The notes below the pieces were generated by a model, which was not told the DNA's origin, ran no database searches, and saw only the letters and a list, made by a program, of their open reading frames with translations. This document shows positions 7,256 through 16,333 of a DNA stretch of 64,000 nt, piece by piece. Position 1 is the first letter of the stretch. Each line of letters starts with the position of its first letter. Source of the DNA: Streptomyces varsoviensis (GTDB lineage Bacteria > Actinomycetota > Actinomycetes > Streptomycetales > Streptomycetaceae); the NCBI RefSeq assembly GCF_000718635.1, contig NZ_JOBF01000005.1, positions 186,001 through 250,000 of the forward strand, given 5' to 3'. Made by a program: the position numbers and the translations under genes.

Positions 7256-8302
7256 ATGACCGCCACGCGCGCTCGCGCAGCCACCGCCGTCGCCGCCGTC
7301 GCGGCCCTCGCCCTGACCCTGACCGGCTGCGGCGCCGAGGTCGGCTCCGCCGACTCCGGGAAGTCAGGGGGCGCCTCGGCCAAGGGCTCCGGCCACTACC
7401 CCGTGACCGTGGAGAACTGCGGCCAGAAGGTGACGTACGACAAGGCGCCGCGGCGGGTGGTGACCAACGACGTGGGCATAGCCGAGATCATGTTCGCGCT
7501 CGGGCTCGAAGACCACATGGCCGGCTATGTGATGCCCGACTACAAGGACAGCCGCGAGGACGTTCCCTGGAAGGACGGCTACAAGAAGGTCAAGTGGCTG
7601 TCCAAGAAGCAGATCAACAAGGAACTGGTCCTCGACGCCAAGGCCGACATGGTCTTCGCGGGCTGGAACTACGGCTTCGGCGAGGGCGACGGCTTCACGC
7701 CCGCCGGCCTCAAGAAGCTCGGCATCGGCTCGTACGTGCTGACCGAGTCCTGCCGCAACGGCTCCTCCGCCAAGTCCCGCGGGGTGATGCCGCCGCTGGA
7801 GGCGCTCTACACGGACCTGACGACGCTCGGGAAGATCTTCGACGTCGAGGACCGGGCCGCGGAGCTCGTCGCGGGCTTCAAGAAGCAGGTCGCCGACGCA
7901 CAGGCCGAGATCCCGAAGGACGGCCACCGCCCGTCCGTCTTCCTCTACGACTCCGGCCAGGACAAGCCGTTCACGTCGGGCGCGTTCGCGGGGCCGCAGG
8001 ACATCATCACCAAGGCCGGCGGCACGAACGTGATGGGCGACCTCAAGGACACCTGGGCGACGGTGAGCTGGGAGTCCGTCGTCGACCGCGACCCCGAGGT
8101 CATCCTGATCAACAACTACGGGTCGCCCAACGCCGAGCAGAAGAAGAAGTTCCTGATGTCCTACGGGCCGCTGGCCAACGTCAAGGCCGTCAAGAACCAC
8201 CGCGTCTTCGTCCTCGACTACGTCGACCTCGTGGAGAGCCCCCGCAACCCGTCCGCGATCGCGGCGCTGGCCGGCTACTTGAAGGAGGTCCGCGCGGGCT
8301 GA
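7256..8302 (+). CDS. periplasmic-binding-protein-type lipoprotein, probable cobalamin/metal-chelate receptor
   Basis: A lipoprotein with signal ARAATAVAAVAALALTLTGC (lipobox LTGC), then a class III (TroA/BtuF/FhuD-like) binding protein: PRRVVTNDVGIAEIMFALGL, a central helix, and the C-terminal lobe TKAGGTNVMGDLKDTWATVSWESVVDRDPEVI. It should deliver substrate to the adjacent permease and ATPase. An ATG at 7232 overlaps the ATPase stop, but AAGGA at 7240-7244 favours the ATG at 7256. The B12 riboswitch suggests a corrinoid ligand; siderophore binding is the alternative. Confidence 0.87.
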   Translation: MTATRARAATAVAAVAALALTLTGCGAEVGSADSGKSGGASAKGSGHYPVTVENCGQKVTYDKAPRRVVTNDVGIAEIMFALGLEDHMAGYVMPDYKDSREDVPWKDGYKKVKWLSKKQINKELVLDAKADMVFAGWNYGFGEGDGFTPAGLKKLGIGSYVLTESCRNGSSAKSRGVMPPLEALYTDLTTLGKIFDVEDRAAELVAGFKKQVADAQAEIPKDGHRPSVFLYDSGQDKPFTSGAFAGPQDIITKAGGTNVMGDLKDTWATVSWESVVDRDPEVILINNYGSPNAEQKKKFLMSYGPLANVKAVKNHRVFVLDYVDLVESPRNPSAIAALAGYLKEVRAG

Positions 8303-8322
8303 GGCTGCCTACACTGGGCGGC

Positions 8323-8760
8323 GTGGTGGACACCAACTGGCAGAGCGATCTCCGTAAGCGCGGATACCGGCTGACCCCGCAGCGCCAGCTCGTACTGGAG
8401 GCCGTCGACAGACTGGAGCACGCGACGCCCGACGGCATCCTCACCGAGGTGCGCCGCACCGCCAAGGGCGTCAACATCTCCACGGTCTACCGGACGCTGG
8501 AGCTGCTGGAGGAGCTGAAGCTGGTCAGCCACGCCCACCTCGGCCACGGCGCGCCCACGTACCACCTCGCGGACCGGCACCACCACATACACCTGGTCTG
8601 CCGGGACTGCACGGACGTGATCGAGGCCGATCTGTCGGTCGCGGAGCCGTTCACCGAGACGCTGCGCGAGCGGTTCGGCTTCGACACGGACATGAAGCAC
8701 TTCGCGATCTTCGGGCAGTGCGCCGCCTGCGCCGGGAAGGCCGCGGCCGCCGAGTCGTAG
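8323..8760 (+). CDS. nur: Nur, nickel-responsive Fur-family repressor
   Basis: A 145-residue Fur-family regulator, near-identical in layout to S. coelicolor Nur as I remember it. It has a winged-helix domain (RKRGYRLTPQRQLVLEAVD; NISTVYRTLELLEELKLV) and a dimerisation domain. Metal ligands match: His33, His86, His88 and His90 for the Ni site, His70, His72 and His126 for the second site, and Cys93/96 with Cys133/136. With nickel bound, Nur represses nickel uptake genes and the Fe-superoxide dismutase. The GTG at 8323 gives the expected length. I saw no clear Nur box in the upstream 20 nt, which overlap the end of the transporter operon. Confidence 0.93.
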   Translation: MVDTNWQSDLRKRGYRLTPQRQLVLEAVDRLEHATPDGILTEVRRTAKGVNISTVYRTLELLEELKLVSHAHLGHGAPTYHLADRHHHIHLVCRDCTDVIEADLSVAEPFTETLRERFGFDTDMKHFAIFGQCAACAGKAAAAES

Positions 8761-8770
8761 GCTTGTCGGT

Positions 8771-9745
8771 ATGAGCGGTATGAAGAGCCCTTTGCTGTCG
8801 CTGCCCGGCGCCGTCCCCGGCGAGGGACCCGACGAAGGAGTCGCCGCGCACTACGGCGACCTGTTCCGCGAGCAGCGCGCGCTCGCCGACGGCACCGGTT
8901 TCGTGGACCTCTCGCACCGCGGGGTGGTCACCGTCACCGGCGCCGAACGCCTGGCCTGGCTGCACCTGCTCCTCACCCAGCACGTCAGCGAACTCCCGGC
9001 CGGCGAGGCCACGGAGGCGCTGATCCTCTCCGCCAACGGCCATATCGAGCACGCCCTTTACCTCGTCGACGACGGCGGGACCACGTGGATCCACGTGGAG
9101 CCCGGCACCCAGGACGCGCTGATCGGCTACCTGGAGAGCATGAAGTTCTTCTACCGCGTCGAGGTCGCCGACCGCACCGCCGACCTCGCGGTGGTGCACC
9201 TCCCGGCGGGCTCCATCGCCGCGGCACCAAAGGGCGTGACGGTGCGCGAGACGCCGCACGGCCGCGATCTCTTCCTGCCCCGGGCCGACCTGGAGAAGTT
9301 CGCCGCCGAGCACGGTCCGGCCGCGGGCTCCCTCGCGTACGAGGCGCTGCGCGTCGAGGCCCACCGGCCCCGCCTCGGCCTGGAGACCGACCACCGCACC
9401 ATCCCGCACGAGCTGGGCTGGATCGGCGGCGCCGTACACCTCCAGAAGGGCTGCTACCGCGGCCAGGAGACGGTGGCGCGGGTGCACAACCTCGGCAAGC
9501 CCCCGCGGCGGCTGGTCTTCCTGCACCTCGACGGCAGCGAGGTGCGGCTGCCCGCGCACGGCGCGCCGGTGCGGCTGGCCGCGGACGGCCCCGAGGGGCG
9601 CCCGATCGGATTCATCACCACCTCCGCGCGCCACCACGAACTGGGCCCGATCGCGCTCGCCCTGGTGAAGCGGAACGTGCCCGTCGACGCCGCGCTGCTC
9701 GCGGACGGGACGGCGGCGGCGCAGGAAGTGGTCGTGGAGCCGTGA
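8771..9745 (+). CDS. ygfZ: YgfZ/GcvT-domain folate-binding protein
   Basis: A 324-residue protein of the GcvT-like folate-binding family. It carries the YgfZ signature KGCYRGQE with its conserved Cys (about residue 226), preceded by ETDHRTIPHELGWIGGAVHLQ. YgfZ proteins use tetrahydrofolate in the maintenance of iron-sulfur clusters, for example in MiaB. Two in-frame ATGs, 8771 and 8780, are equally possible. It starts 10 nt after nur on the same strand, so the two are probably co-transcribed. A two-copy imperfect repeat of about 40 bp (9778-9857) follows the stop. Confidence 0.9.
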   Translation: MSGMKSPLLSLPGAVPGEGPDEGVAAHYGDLFREQRALADGTGFVDLSHRGVVTVTGAERLAWLHLLLTQHVSELPAGEATEALILSANGHIEHALYLVDDGGTTWIHVEPGTQDALIGYLESMKFFYRVEVADRTADLAVVHLPAGSIAAAPKGVTVRETPHGRDLFLPRADLEKFAAEHGPAAGSLAYEALRVEAHRPRLGLETDHRTIPHELGWIGGAVHLQKGCYRGQETVARVHNLGKPPRRLVFLHLDGSEVRLPAHGAPVRLAADGPEGRPIGFITTSARHHELGPIALALVKRNVPVDAALLADGTAAAQEVVVEP

Positions 9746-9867
9746 CGGCGTAAGGCCGCCGGGCCGGGGCTCTGTGCGGTGGGCCCGTAGGTCGCTTGCC
9801 GGGGGCTCCCGGTGGTGGGCCCGCAGGCCGCTCCCCGGGGCTCCCGGGTGGTGGGGGCCGGGGCCCC

Positions 9868-10293
9868 TCAGACCTCGATCAGCACCGTGAACGGGCCGTT
9901 GTTCGTGAGCGAGACCTTCATGTCCGCTCCGAAGCGGCCCGTCTCCACCTGCGCGCCCAGCTCCCGCAGCCGCGCCACGACCTCGTCCACCAGCGGCTCG
10001 GCGACCTCGCCGGGAGCGGCGGCGTTCCAGGTCGGCCGGCGGCCCTTCCGCGCGTCACCGAGGAGGGTGAACTGGGAGATCACCAGCAGCGGCGCCGCCA
10101 CGTCCGAGCAGGACTTCTCGTCCTCCAGGACCCGGACGGACCACAGCTTGCGGGCCAGTTGCGCCGCCTTCCGCGGGGTGTCGTCATGGCCGACCCCGAC
10201 CAGCACGCACAGCCCCTGGCCCACGATCTCGCCGACCGTCTCGCCGTCCACGACGACGCTCGCCCCGTCCACCCTCTGCACCACAGCTCGCAT
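9868..10293 (-). CDS. dtd: D-aminoacyl-tRNA deacylase
   Basis: A 141-residue enzyme starting [18 protein letters not shown], with the family motifs SQFTLLGD in the middle and TNNGPFTV at the C-terminus; the Gly-Pro there forms the chiral-selection cross-subunit motif. It removes D-amino acids and glycine from mischarged tRNAs in the cytoplasm. A longer in-frame start exists 9 nt upstream (MVR). It is convergent with ygfZ and divergent from rsiG. Confidence 0.95.
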   Translation of the reverse strand: MRAVVQRVDGASVVVDGETVGEIVGQGLCVLVGVGHDDTPRKAAQLARKLWSVRVLEDEKSCSDVAAPLLVISQFTLLGDARKGRRPTWNAAAPGEVAEPLVDEVVARLRELGAQVETGRFGADMKVSLTNNGPFTVLIEV

Positions 10294-10451
10294 ACGGACC
10301 ATGATGCCTTGGGCACCGCGTACGGCCGTCCGGGGCCGTTCGGGTGCAGAGGCCCTGCGACGGGGGCGCCCAGAGTGGCACGATGCGTGCAGGCGGTGCG
10401 TTATGTGGGCAACGTGACCTGGTCGCGCACCGCCCGAGGGGACGGAAACGC

Positions 10452-11093
10452 ATGATCACACCCGGCGCCGGGCAGACACCCGGCCCCGTATCCACTGCCC
10501 GCTCCACCACCGACCGCGCCAGCGCGGCTCGCACCGAGGACGGCCTCATGCTCCAGAGCGAAGCGTTGCAGCCCAGACCCCCGATCCAGCGCTCCGGAAG
10601 ACTGGCCGACATGCCGGTGCGGGAGCTGGCCGAGCTGCGCCTCGCCGAGCTGCGCACGCTGCGCCGCGACGCGCAGCAGGACGAGGCCGATCTCAGCTAC
10701 GTACGGCGGCTGCTCCAGGGCCGCATCGACATCCTGCGGGCCGAGCTGGCCCGGCGCGCGGCGCCCCGTTCGCCGGTGGTCGACCGGCTGTCGGAGATCC
10801 TCGCGGACGTACCGTCCAGCCACCGCTCGTCCGCCCGGCATGTGACGCTCGGCATGCCGCACAGCGAGGAGTTCCGGCGGCTGGCCGAGGACATGCTCTC
10901 CGAGGTCGAGCTGTCCGACCTGGAGGCCCGTACGGACCAGGAGCTGCTCACCGCGATGGGCCGGCTGGTCCGCTATGAGCAGCAGGTCTCGCGGCGCCGT
11001 CAGCAGTTGCAGCACACGGCGGACGATTGCGGCACGGAGATCGCCCGCAGGTACCGTGAAGGAGAAGCACAAGTAGACGATCTGCTCTCCTGA
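10452..11093 (+). CDS. rsiG: RsiG, c-di-GMP-armed anti-sigma factor of WhiG
   Basis: A helical protein in which the c-di-GMP-binding signature E-x3-S-x2-R-x3-Q-x3-D occurs twice, exactly: Glu78-Ser82-Arg85-Gln89-Asp93 (in [16 protein letters not shown]) and Glu176-Ser180-Arg183-Gln187-Asp191 (in [16 protein letters not shown]). Two such antiparallel coiled-coil helices are the hallmark of RsiG, which with c-di-GMP sequesters the sporulation sigma factor WhiG. The start is set at ATG 10452 behind GAGGGGACGG; the N-terminal 50 residues look disordered and ATG 10548 is an alternative. Its presence indicates a sporulating streptomycete. Confidence 0.93.
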   Translation: MITPGAGQTPGPVSTARSTTDRASAARTEDGLMLQSEALQPRPPIQRSGRLADMPVRELAELRLAELRTLRRDAQQDEADLSYVRRLLQGRIDILRAELARRAAPRSPVVDRLSEILADVPSSHRSSARHVTLGMPHSEEFRRLAEDMLSEVELSDLEARTDQELLTAMGRLVRYEQQVSRRRQQLQHTADDCGTEIARRYREGEAQVDDLLS

Positions 11094-11156
11094 AGCCCGC
11101 GGACCCGCCTGGTCCGCGGCCCGCCGGGGGCAGTGCGCGACCCCGGAAGGCCCCCG

Positions 11157-12143
11157 ATGTCCTCTTCCAGCCCCGCGGCCGCCGGCCCGGCCGCCGACGC
11201 CGCCATATCCCCGGTCCTCGCCGAGGTCGTACGCTCCGGTTTCGTCGAGGGCCGCCATCGCGGTTCGCTGGTGGTGCTGGCCGCGGACGGCGGTGTGGAG
11301 CTGGCGCTGGGCGAGGCGTCAGCGCCGGTCTTCCCGCGCTCCAGCAACAAGCCGATGCAGGCCGCGGCGGTGCTGCGGGCCGGGCTGGAGCTGTCCGGCG
11401 AGCGGCTGGCGCTGGCGGCGGCCAGCCATTCCGGCGAATCGTTTCACCTCGATCTGGTGCGCAAGATGCTCGCCGAGTACGGACTCCGCGAGGACGACCT
11501 CCAGACCCCGCCCGACCTGCCCCTGGACCCGGTCGAGGCGCAGTCGTACCTGGCGGCGGGCCACGTCCGCGACCGCGTCACCATGAACTGCTCGGGCAAG
11601 CACACCGCCATGCTCGCCGCGTGCGCCGCGAACGGCTGGCCGCTCGACACCTACCTCGCCCCGGACCACCCGCTCCAGCGGCTCGTCCTCCAGGTCGTCG
11701 AGGAGGCGAGCGGCGAACGCGTCGCGCACGTCGGCACGGACGGCTGCGGGGCGCCGCTGATGTCCCTGACCCTGACCGGCCTGGCCCGCGCCTTCCGTAC
11801 GTTCGTACTGGCCGAGCCGGGCAGCGCGGAACGCCGGGTCGCGGACGCGATGCGCGCCCACCCCGAGTACGTGGCCGGCACCCGCCGCCCCGACACCTGG
11901 CTGATGAGCGAGGTGCCGGGGGTGCTGTCGAAGATGGGCGCGGAGGCCGTGCAGGCCGTGGCGCTGCCGGACGGCCGGGCCCTCGCCTTCAAGATCGACG
12001 ACGGGTCCGGCCGCGCGCTCGGCCCCGTACTGGCGCGGGCGCTCGCCCTCCTCGGCGTCGACTCGCCCGTCGTGGCCCGCATCGGCGACGCGCCGCTGCT
12101 CGGGGGCGGGGAGCGGGTGGGAGAGGTGCGCGCGACGTTCTGA
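11157..12143 (+). CDS. L-asparaginase II (Rhizobium/Streptomyces type)
   Basis: A 328-residue protein of the asparaginase II family (COG4448). Motifs are VVRSGFVEGRHRG, FPRSSNKPMQAAAVL (with the Ser-x2-Lys pair), ASHSGE, MNCSGKHTAM with Cys and Lys of the active site, and TDGCGAP. It hydrolyses asparagine to aspartate in the cytoplasm. The ATG at 11157 has GGAAGG upstream; a longer in-frame start at 11133 lacks one. It follows rsiG by 63 nt on the same strand. Confidence 0.93.
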   Translation: MSSSSPAAAGPAADAAISPVLAEVVRSGFVEGRHRGSLVVLAADGGVELALGEASAPVFPRSSNKPMQAAAVLRAGLELSGERLALAAASHSGESFHLDLVRKMLAEYGLREDDLQTPPDLPLDPVEAQSYLAAGHVRDRVTMNCSGKHTAMLAACAANGWPLDTYLAPDHPLQRLVLQVVEEASGERVAHVGTDGCGAPLMSLTLTGLARAFRTFVLAEPGSAERRVADAMRAHPEYVAGTRRPDTWLMSEVPGVLSKMGAEAVQAVALPDGRALAFKIDDGSGRALGPVLARALALLGVDSPVVARIGDAPLLGGGERVGEVRATF

Positions 12144-12206
12144 GGCGGTCGCTTCCTGAGGCGGCCCTGTCTCTGCGGGCGCGGGGGGGCTCATGGGGGG
12201 GCGCCT

Positions 12207-12289
12207 CGCCTCCCCCAGCCCCCATTGGCCTCCCCCAGCCCCCTTGGCCTCCCCCAGCCCCCCTTGGCCTCCCCGGCCCGTTGGCTCCC
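12207..12289 (+). repeat. about 19-bp direct repeat, four copies
   Basis: Units of the form CCTCCCCCAGCCCCCTTGG repeat three times with small length changes, followed by a degenerate fourth, between the asparaginase stop and the acetyltransferase gene. No reading frame or hairpin is convincing. Confidence 0.7.
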
Positions 12290-12335
12290 CGGTAATTCGC
12301 GTGCGGGGCGGGGTGGGCGCGCCTAGCGTGTGCCC

Positions 12336-13652
12336 ATGAATCCAGGGCTCACGGTCCGTACGATCACCGAATCCGACGTACCGGACTGGTGCCGGGCACT
12401 GCACGTCGGCTTCCTGCGCCGCCCCACGGTCTCCAAGGAGGAGGTCGAGACCCGGCTGGGGGGCATTGACCTCGCCCGTACGCAGGGGGCGTTCGACGCG
12501 GGTTCGGTGAGCGTGAACGGCGTCAACGGCGCGGGCGGCGTGAACAGCGCGGACGGAGCGGACGGCCGGTGCGTGGCCACGTTCCGCAGCTTCGCGCAGC
12601 AGCTCACGGTGGTCGGCGGGGCGGCGGTGCCGGCCGACGCGGTCAGCAATGTGACGGTGTCGCCGACGCACCGCCGCCGCGGCCTGCTCACCCGCATGAT
12701 GGACACCGACCTGCGGCTGGCCAAGGAGCGCGGCGACGCCGTCGCGACGCTGGTCTCCGCCGAGTACCCGATCTACGGGCGGTACGGCTTCGGCCCGGCC
12801 ACCTGGATCACCGAGTGGGAGGTCGACGTAGCGCGCGCCGGCCTCGACGGGCGGTACACGGGCCCCGCGGACGGCGGCCGGGTGGACTTCGCGACCCCCG
12901 AGACCGTACGGGGACTCGGCCCGGCCTTCCACGAGCGGTTCCGGGCGACGCGGCCCGGTGCGGTCAGCCGCTCCGAGCGCTGGTGGCGGATGGAGACCGG
13001 CGACCTGTCCAACGGCGCCGCGGACGAGCCCTGGAAGGAACCGTTCTTCGCCGTCTACCGGGGCCCCGACGGCACGGTCGACGGCCTGCTCTCGTACGAG
13101 GTGAACGAGCGCTGGGACGGCAAGCTGCCGGACAACACCCTGGTCGTGCGCCACCTGCTCGCCACCTCCCCGGCGGCCGAGCGCGCGCTGTGGCACTTCG
13201 TGCTGTCGGTCGACTGGATATCCACGGTGCGCAGCGGCCACCGCGCCCCCGACGACGTACTCCCGCTGCTGCTCGGCGACCCGCGCGCGGCCCGCGTCAC
13301 CACCCACGCCGACTACCTCTGGCTGCGCCCCCTGGACGTGCCGCGGCTCCTCCAGGCCCGTACGTACGCGGCCTCGGCCGCCCTCGTCCTCGACGTACGG
13401 GACCCGGCGGGCCTCGCCCCCGGCCGCTACCTCCTGGACGCCACCCCCACCGGCGCCACCTGCGCCCCGACGACGCGCTCGCCCGATCTGACCCTGGATG
13501 TCGCGGAGTTGGGCGCCTTGTACCTCGGCGACGAGTCGGTCCAACGGCTCGTCGCGCTGGGCCGCGTACAGGAGGAACAGGCCGGGGCGGCGGCGACGGC
13601 GGAGGCACTGCTGCGAACGGGCCGGCGGCCGTGGTGCCCGGACGTGTTCTGA
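12336..13652 (+). CDS. Eis-like GNAT N-acetyltransferase
   Basis: A 438-residue Eis-family protein. The N-terminal GNAT domain has the acetyl-CoA site [20 protein letters not shown], then the family's [15 protein letters not shown] second degenerate GNAT domain follows, and an SCP2-like C-terminus ends in the free carboxylate tail WCPDVF, characteristic of Eis enzymes. These acetylate amines of aminoglycosides, peptides or polyamines. The region at residues about 50-70 ([20 protein letters not shown]) is a Gly/Asn-rich repetitive insertion. Start ATG 12336; a GTG lies 6 nt earlier. Confidence 0.88.
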   Translation: MNPGLTVRTITESDVPDWCRALHVGFLRRPTVSKEEVETRLGGIDLARTQGAFDAGSVSVNGVNGAGGVNSADGADGRCVATFRSFAQQLTVVGGAAVPADAVSNVTVSPTHRRRGLLTRMMDTDLRLAKERGDAVATLVSAEYPIYGRYGFGPATWITEWEVDVARAGLDGRYTGPADGGRVDFATPETVRGLGPAFHERFRATRPGAVSRSERWWRMETGDLSNGAADEPWKEPFFAVYRGPDGTVDGLLSYEVNERWDGKLPDNTLVVRHLLATSPAAERALWHFVLSVDWISTVRSGHRAPDDVLPLLLGDPRAARVTTHADYLWLRPLDVPRLLQARTYAASAALVLDVRDPAGLAPGRYLLDATPTGATCAPTTRSPDLTLDVAELGALYLGDESVQRLVALGRVQEEQAGAAATAEALLRTGRRPWCPDVF

Positions 13653-13715
13653 GGGCAGGTGGGTGGGGGGCCGGAGCCGGTGTTCGGGGGGGGCGGTCGC
13701 CGACCCGGGGCGGGT

Positions 13716-13935
13716 GCGTGCTGCGAGGGGTGCTGCGGGGAGCTGATGAGCCGGCGCGGGTTGAGGGCGTACTGCGAGGGGGCACGGGGAGCTGATGCGC
13801 CGGGCGCGGGCGGGGTGCGTATTACGAGGGGGGCTGCGAGGGGCTGGTGGCCCGGGGCGGGCCGGGGGCGTACTACGAGGAGGGCCGCGAGGAGCTGACG
13901 AGTTCTACGGGGAACTGATGAGCCGGCGCGGGCCG
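13716..13935 (+). repeat. about 51-bp degenerate tandem repeat, four copies
   Basis: Units beginning GCGTACTGCGAGG start at 13716, 13767, 13817 and 13868, so the period is 50-51 bp. Most also contain GAGCTGATGAGCCGGCGCGG. The fourth copy runs into the 3' end of soxR, so the last residues of SoxR (PGPRRLISSP) are repeat-encoded. Confidence 0.75.
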
Positions 13936-14363
13936 GGGCCTTCTGCCTGGAGCTGGTCGGCGGGGTTGGTGAGGACGCACCGGTCGATGGTCAGGCAGCC
14001 GCAGCCGATGCAGTCGGTCAGATGGTCGCGGAGCTTCGTCATCTGCTCGATGCGGTCGGTCAGGTCCTGCCGCCAGCACTCGGAGACCCGCGCCCAGTCC
14101 TCGCGGGTGGGGGTGCGGTTCTCGGGGAGCATGGCGAGGGCGTCGCGGATGGCGGCGAGCGGGATGCCGAGCCGCTGGGAGACCCGGATGAAGGCGACGC
14201 GGCGCAGCGTGTCGCGGGTGTAGCGGCGCTGATTTCCGCTGGTGCGGCGGCTGTTGATGAGTTCCTGGCGCTCGTAGAAGCGGAGCGCGGAGGCGGGGAC
14301 GCCGCTGCGCTCGGAGAGTTCGCCGACGGTGAGTTCTTTGGCCTGCCAGGGGACTTGGGTCAT
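13905..14363 (-). CDS. soxR: SoxR, [2Fe-2S] redox-sensing MerR-family regulator
   Basis: A 152-residue MerR protein: HTH LTVGELSERSGVPASALRFYE, RTSGNQRRY, a dimerisation helix, and the iron-sulfur motif C-x2-C-x-C-x5-C at Cys118, 121, 123 and 129 (CIGCGCLTIDRC). In Streptomyces SoxR senses redox-active metabolites and activates a small regulon of reductases and transporters. It is divergent from an FMN reductase with a dyad between them. A -10-like TATCCT (complement of 14371-14376) sits 7-12 nt before the ATG, so the transcript is probably leaderless. The extreme C-terminus is encoded by an intergenic repeat. Confidence 0.93.
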   Translation of the reverse strand: MTQVPWQAKELTVGELSERSGVPASALRFYERQELINSRRTSGNQRRYTRDTLRRVAFIRVSQRLGIPLAAIRDALAMLPENRTPTREDWARVSECWRQDLTDRIEQMTKLRDHLTDCIGCGCLTIDRCVLTNPADQLQAEGPGPRRLISSP

Positions 14364-14381
14364 GGTGGCCAGGATAGCTTG

Positions 14382-14401
14382 ACTTGAACCATTGTTTAAG
14401 T
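14382..14401. promoter_or_regulatory. SoxR-type operator in the soxR/reductase intergenic region
   Basis: An inverted repeat ACTTGAAC-CATT-GTTTAAGT (7 of 8 positions symmetric) lies between divergent genes. It overlaps the -35 (TTAAAC on the minus strand) and spacer of the soxR promoter, whose -10 TATCCT is 17 bp further on. TTGACT at 14379-14384 is a candidate -35 for the reductase. Size and position suit a MerR/SoxR operator; the assignment is inference. Confidence 0.68.
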
Positions 14402-14514
14402 TGGAGGCTCTTTCCTACGGAGACCGCGCGGCCTCCGGCATCTCCGGCACCTCCGGCACAGCGCTCGCGCCGAACGCGCTGCGCGCGCCGCTCCCCAAGG
14501 AAGGGACTCCTGCC

Positions 14515-15111
14515 ATGACCGTCACCGCACCCGAGCGCCCATACCGCCTGGCCGTGATCATCGGCTCGACGCGGGAGGGCCGCTTCGGCCCCACCGTCGC
14601 CAACTGGTTCGTGGCCCAGGCCGCGCGCCGCGACGACGTCGAGACGCACGTCATCGACCTGGCCGAGACCCCGCTGCCGATGAACCTCAGCGGCGAGCCC
14701 GGCCCCGAGGCGGCCGCCGCGCTGGCCGCCGTCACGCCGCGGCTGGCGGCCGCCGACGCGTTCGTCGTCGTGACGCCCGAGTACAACCACAGCTACCCGG
14801 CCCCCCTCAAGAACCTCATCGACTGGCACCGCGACGAATGGCAGGCCAAGCCCGTCGGCTTCGTCTCCTACGGCGGCCTCTCCGGCGGCCTCCGCGCCGT
14901 CGAGCACCTGCGCCCCGTCTTCGCCGAACTGCACACCGTCACCGTCCGCGACACGATCAGCTTCCACATGCCTTGGGGTCAGTTCGACGAAGACGGCACC
15001 CACAAAGACGGCGCCGCCGCCTCCGCCGCCGCCAAGACCATGCTCGACCAACTCGGCTGGTGGGCCCGCGCCCTCACCACAGCCCGCCAAACCCACCCCT
15101 ACGGAAGCTGA
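14515..15111 (+). CDS. NADPH-dependent FMN reductase
   Basis: A 198-residue flavodoxin-like protein. It has the FMN phosphate loop IIGSTREGRFGPTV and the family motif VVTPEYNHSYPAPLKNLIDW, followed by KPVGFVSYGGLSGGLRAVE. It reduces flavins or quinone-like redox-active compounds with NADPH in the cytoplasm. AAGGAAGGG precedes the ATG. Being divergent from soxR across a SoxR-like dyad, it is probably a SoxR target; flavin reductases of this family are known members of the S. coelicolor SoxR regulon. Confidence 0.9.
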   Translation: MTVTAPERPYRLAVIIGSTREGRFGPTVANWFVAQAARRDDVETHVIDLAETPLPMNLSGEPGPEAAAALAAVTPRLAAADAFVVVTPEYNHSYPAPLKNLIDWHRDEWQAKPVGFVSYGGLSGGLRAVEHLRPVFAELHTVTVRDTISFHMPWGQFDEDGTHKDGAAASAAAKTMLDQLGWWARALTTARQTHPYGS

Positions 15112-15116
15112 ACCCT

Positions 15117-15544
15117 GTTCGCCGATGCGACAGTTGGCGCTCTTACGTGGCCTGGGGGCCTTGGCGGGGCGGGTGGCTGACGCCGCATGGTCTGCGGCCG
15201 AGTTGGGGTGGTGGGGGGCCGCGGTAGCGGAGGGGGCGGGCCGACCGCGAGGGCGGGGGCGGCGGGCTGACCGCGGTGGGGGCGGGGCACGGTGGGCCTT
15301 GGCGGGGCGGCGGGCGCAGCCGCGCGGTGGTCGGGGCGGCGCGCAGCCGTCGCCCTCCGTCCCTGGGCCAGCGCAGGCCCGGCGGCAGCCACCGACCCCC
15401 GCCCCCAGGCGGTACGTCCGCACAGCCTCGTGGCGCCAGACAACTCACAGCAACCACGCCGCGCGCCGCGCGCCGGGCGCGCCCCCGCAGCGGTCGGGGG
15501 CAACGCTCACCCCTCGGGTGGCGGGGTTTTCGTACGGGGGGCGC
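15117..15544. other. gene-free GC-rich spacer
   Basis: No coding frame in this stretch shows a ribosome binding site, a recognisable family or the expected codon bias. The left half is low-complexity GGGGCGG/CCGCGG sequence, with short repeats of GCGGGCTGACCGCG type and GGCCTTGGCGGGGCGG at two places. Confidence 0.6.
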
Positions 15545-16333
15545 TCAGCGCAGCGTCCCGGCGGGGACGAGGCGTGTTGCGAGGCGTACGTGGGGGCTAG
15601 AAGCGGTCAGGGCCTCGCTGAGGGCGTCGCCGGCGGCGGTGAGGGCGGTGTCGTCCATGGGACCGAGGGCGTCGAGGAGGAAGAAGGCGCGCGTGGTGTC
15701 GTGGGTGAGGCGGGTGCGGACGCACTGCCGCCAGTTCCAGCGGCGGCAGGTGACGCCGGCGTCGTCGCGCCAGACGACCTCGCCGGGCGCGGGGTGCTCG
15801 ATGACGCTCTCGCCCCCGGCGGCCGTGGCGAACTCCTCGGTGCCGTCGGCGCGTACGAGCCGCGCCGGGCCCTGGTAGTGGTCGAGGTCCTCGCCGCCCA
15901 GCGGCACGACGTGCGCGACCGAGATCGCGTTGTAGATGTCGGTGAGCCGGTCCACACGGGGCAGCCCGTCGGCGGCGCGGCGCAGCAGCGCTTCCGCGCT
16001 GGGCCGGGTCCGCTGCGGCTTAGCGCCGAAGGCGCGGAACGCCTCGCGCCAGGCCGCGAGGTGCGGATGCTCCTCCACCGGCCCATCGGCCAGCCACTTG
16101 CGCGCGGTCTCCTCGGCCTCCGCGAGCAGCCGCTCGCCCTGCGCATCGCTGGGCCCGGGGACCAGCCCCTCGGCCGTGATCACCAGGGCCCGGTAGTCCG
16201 GCCGCAGCTCCCGAACGGCAGGGTCGATCGCCACGGCGGCGAGCCAGGCGTCGATGTCGGCGGTGTCGGCGGCGGCAGCGCCGGTCCCGGCGGTGCCGGT
16301 GTTCACGTCGTCGCCGGTCACGTGGTCGGTCAC
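15545..16333 (-). CDS. free-standing B3/B4 (tRNA-editing-like) domain protein
   Basis: A 262-residue protein of COG3382, which resembles the B3/B4 editing module of phenylalanyl-tRNA synthetase beta. Family features are EHPHLAAWREAFRAFGAKPQRTRPSAEALLRRA, VDRLTDIYNAISVAHVVPLGGEDLD and the C-terminal RRWNWRQCVRTRLTHDTTRAFFLLDALG. Free-standing members may hydrolyse misacylated tRNA, but substrates are mostly unknown. The GTG at 16333 has GGGAAC upstream. The first 30 residues are Ala/Thr/Asp-rich and probably disordered. Confidence 0.87.
   Translation of the reverse strand: MTDHVTGDDVNTGTAGTGAAAADTADIDAWLAAVAIDPAVRELRPDYRALVITAEGLVPGPSDAQGERLLAEAEETARKWLADGPVEEHPHLAAWREAFRAFGAKPQRTRPSAEALLRRAADGLPRVDRLTDIYNAISVAHVVPLGGEDLDHYQGPARLVRADGTEEFATAAGGESVIEHPAPGEVVWRDDAGVTCRRWNWRQCVRTRLTHDTTRAFFLLDALGPMDDTALTAAGDALSEALTASSPHVRLATRLVPAGTLR

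Noticed and set aside
12336..13652. Two separate acetyltransferase genes
   Set aside because: The two GNAT-like halves and the C-terminal SCP2-like part are one continuous frame with the Eis-family layout and C-terminus.
13716..13935. CRISPR array
   Set aside because: Units are contiguous and degenerate with no unique spacers, and no cas genes are present. The same applies to the arrays at 16.5, 18.9, 40.2 and 46.6 kb.
15545..16333. Phenylalanyl-tRNA synthetase beta-subunit fragment
   Set aside because: Only the B3/B4 domain is present, full-length and with its own start region; it matches the free-standing COG3382 family rather than a broken synthetase.
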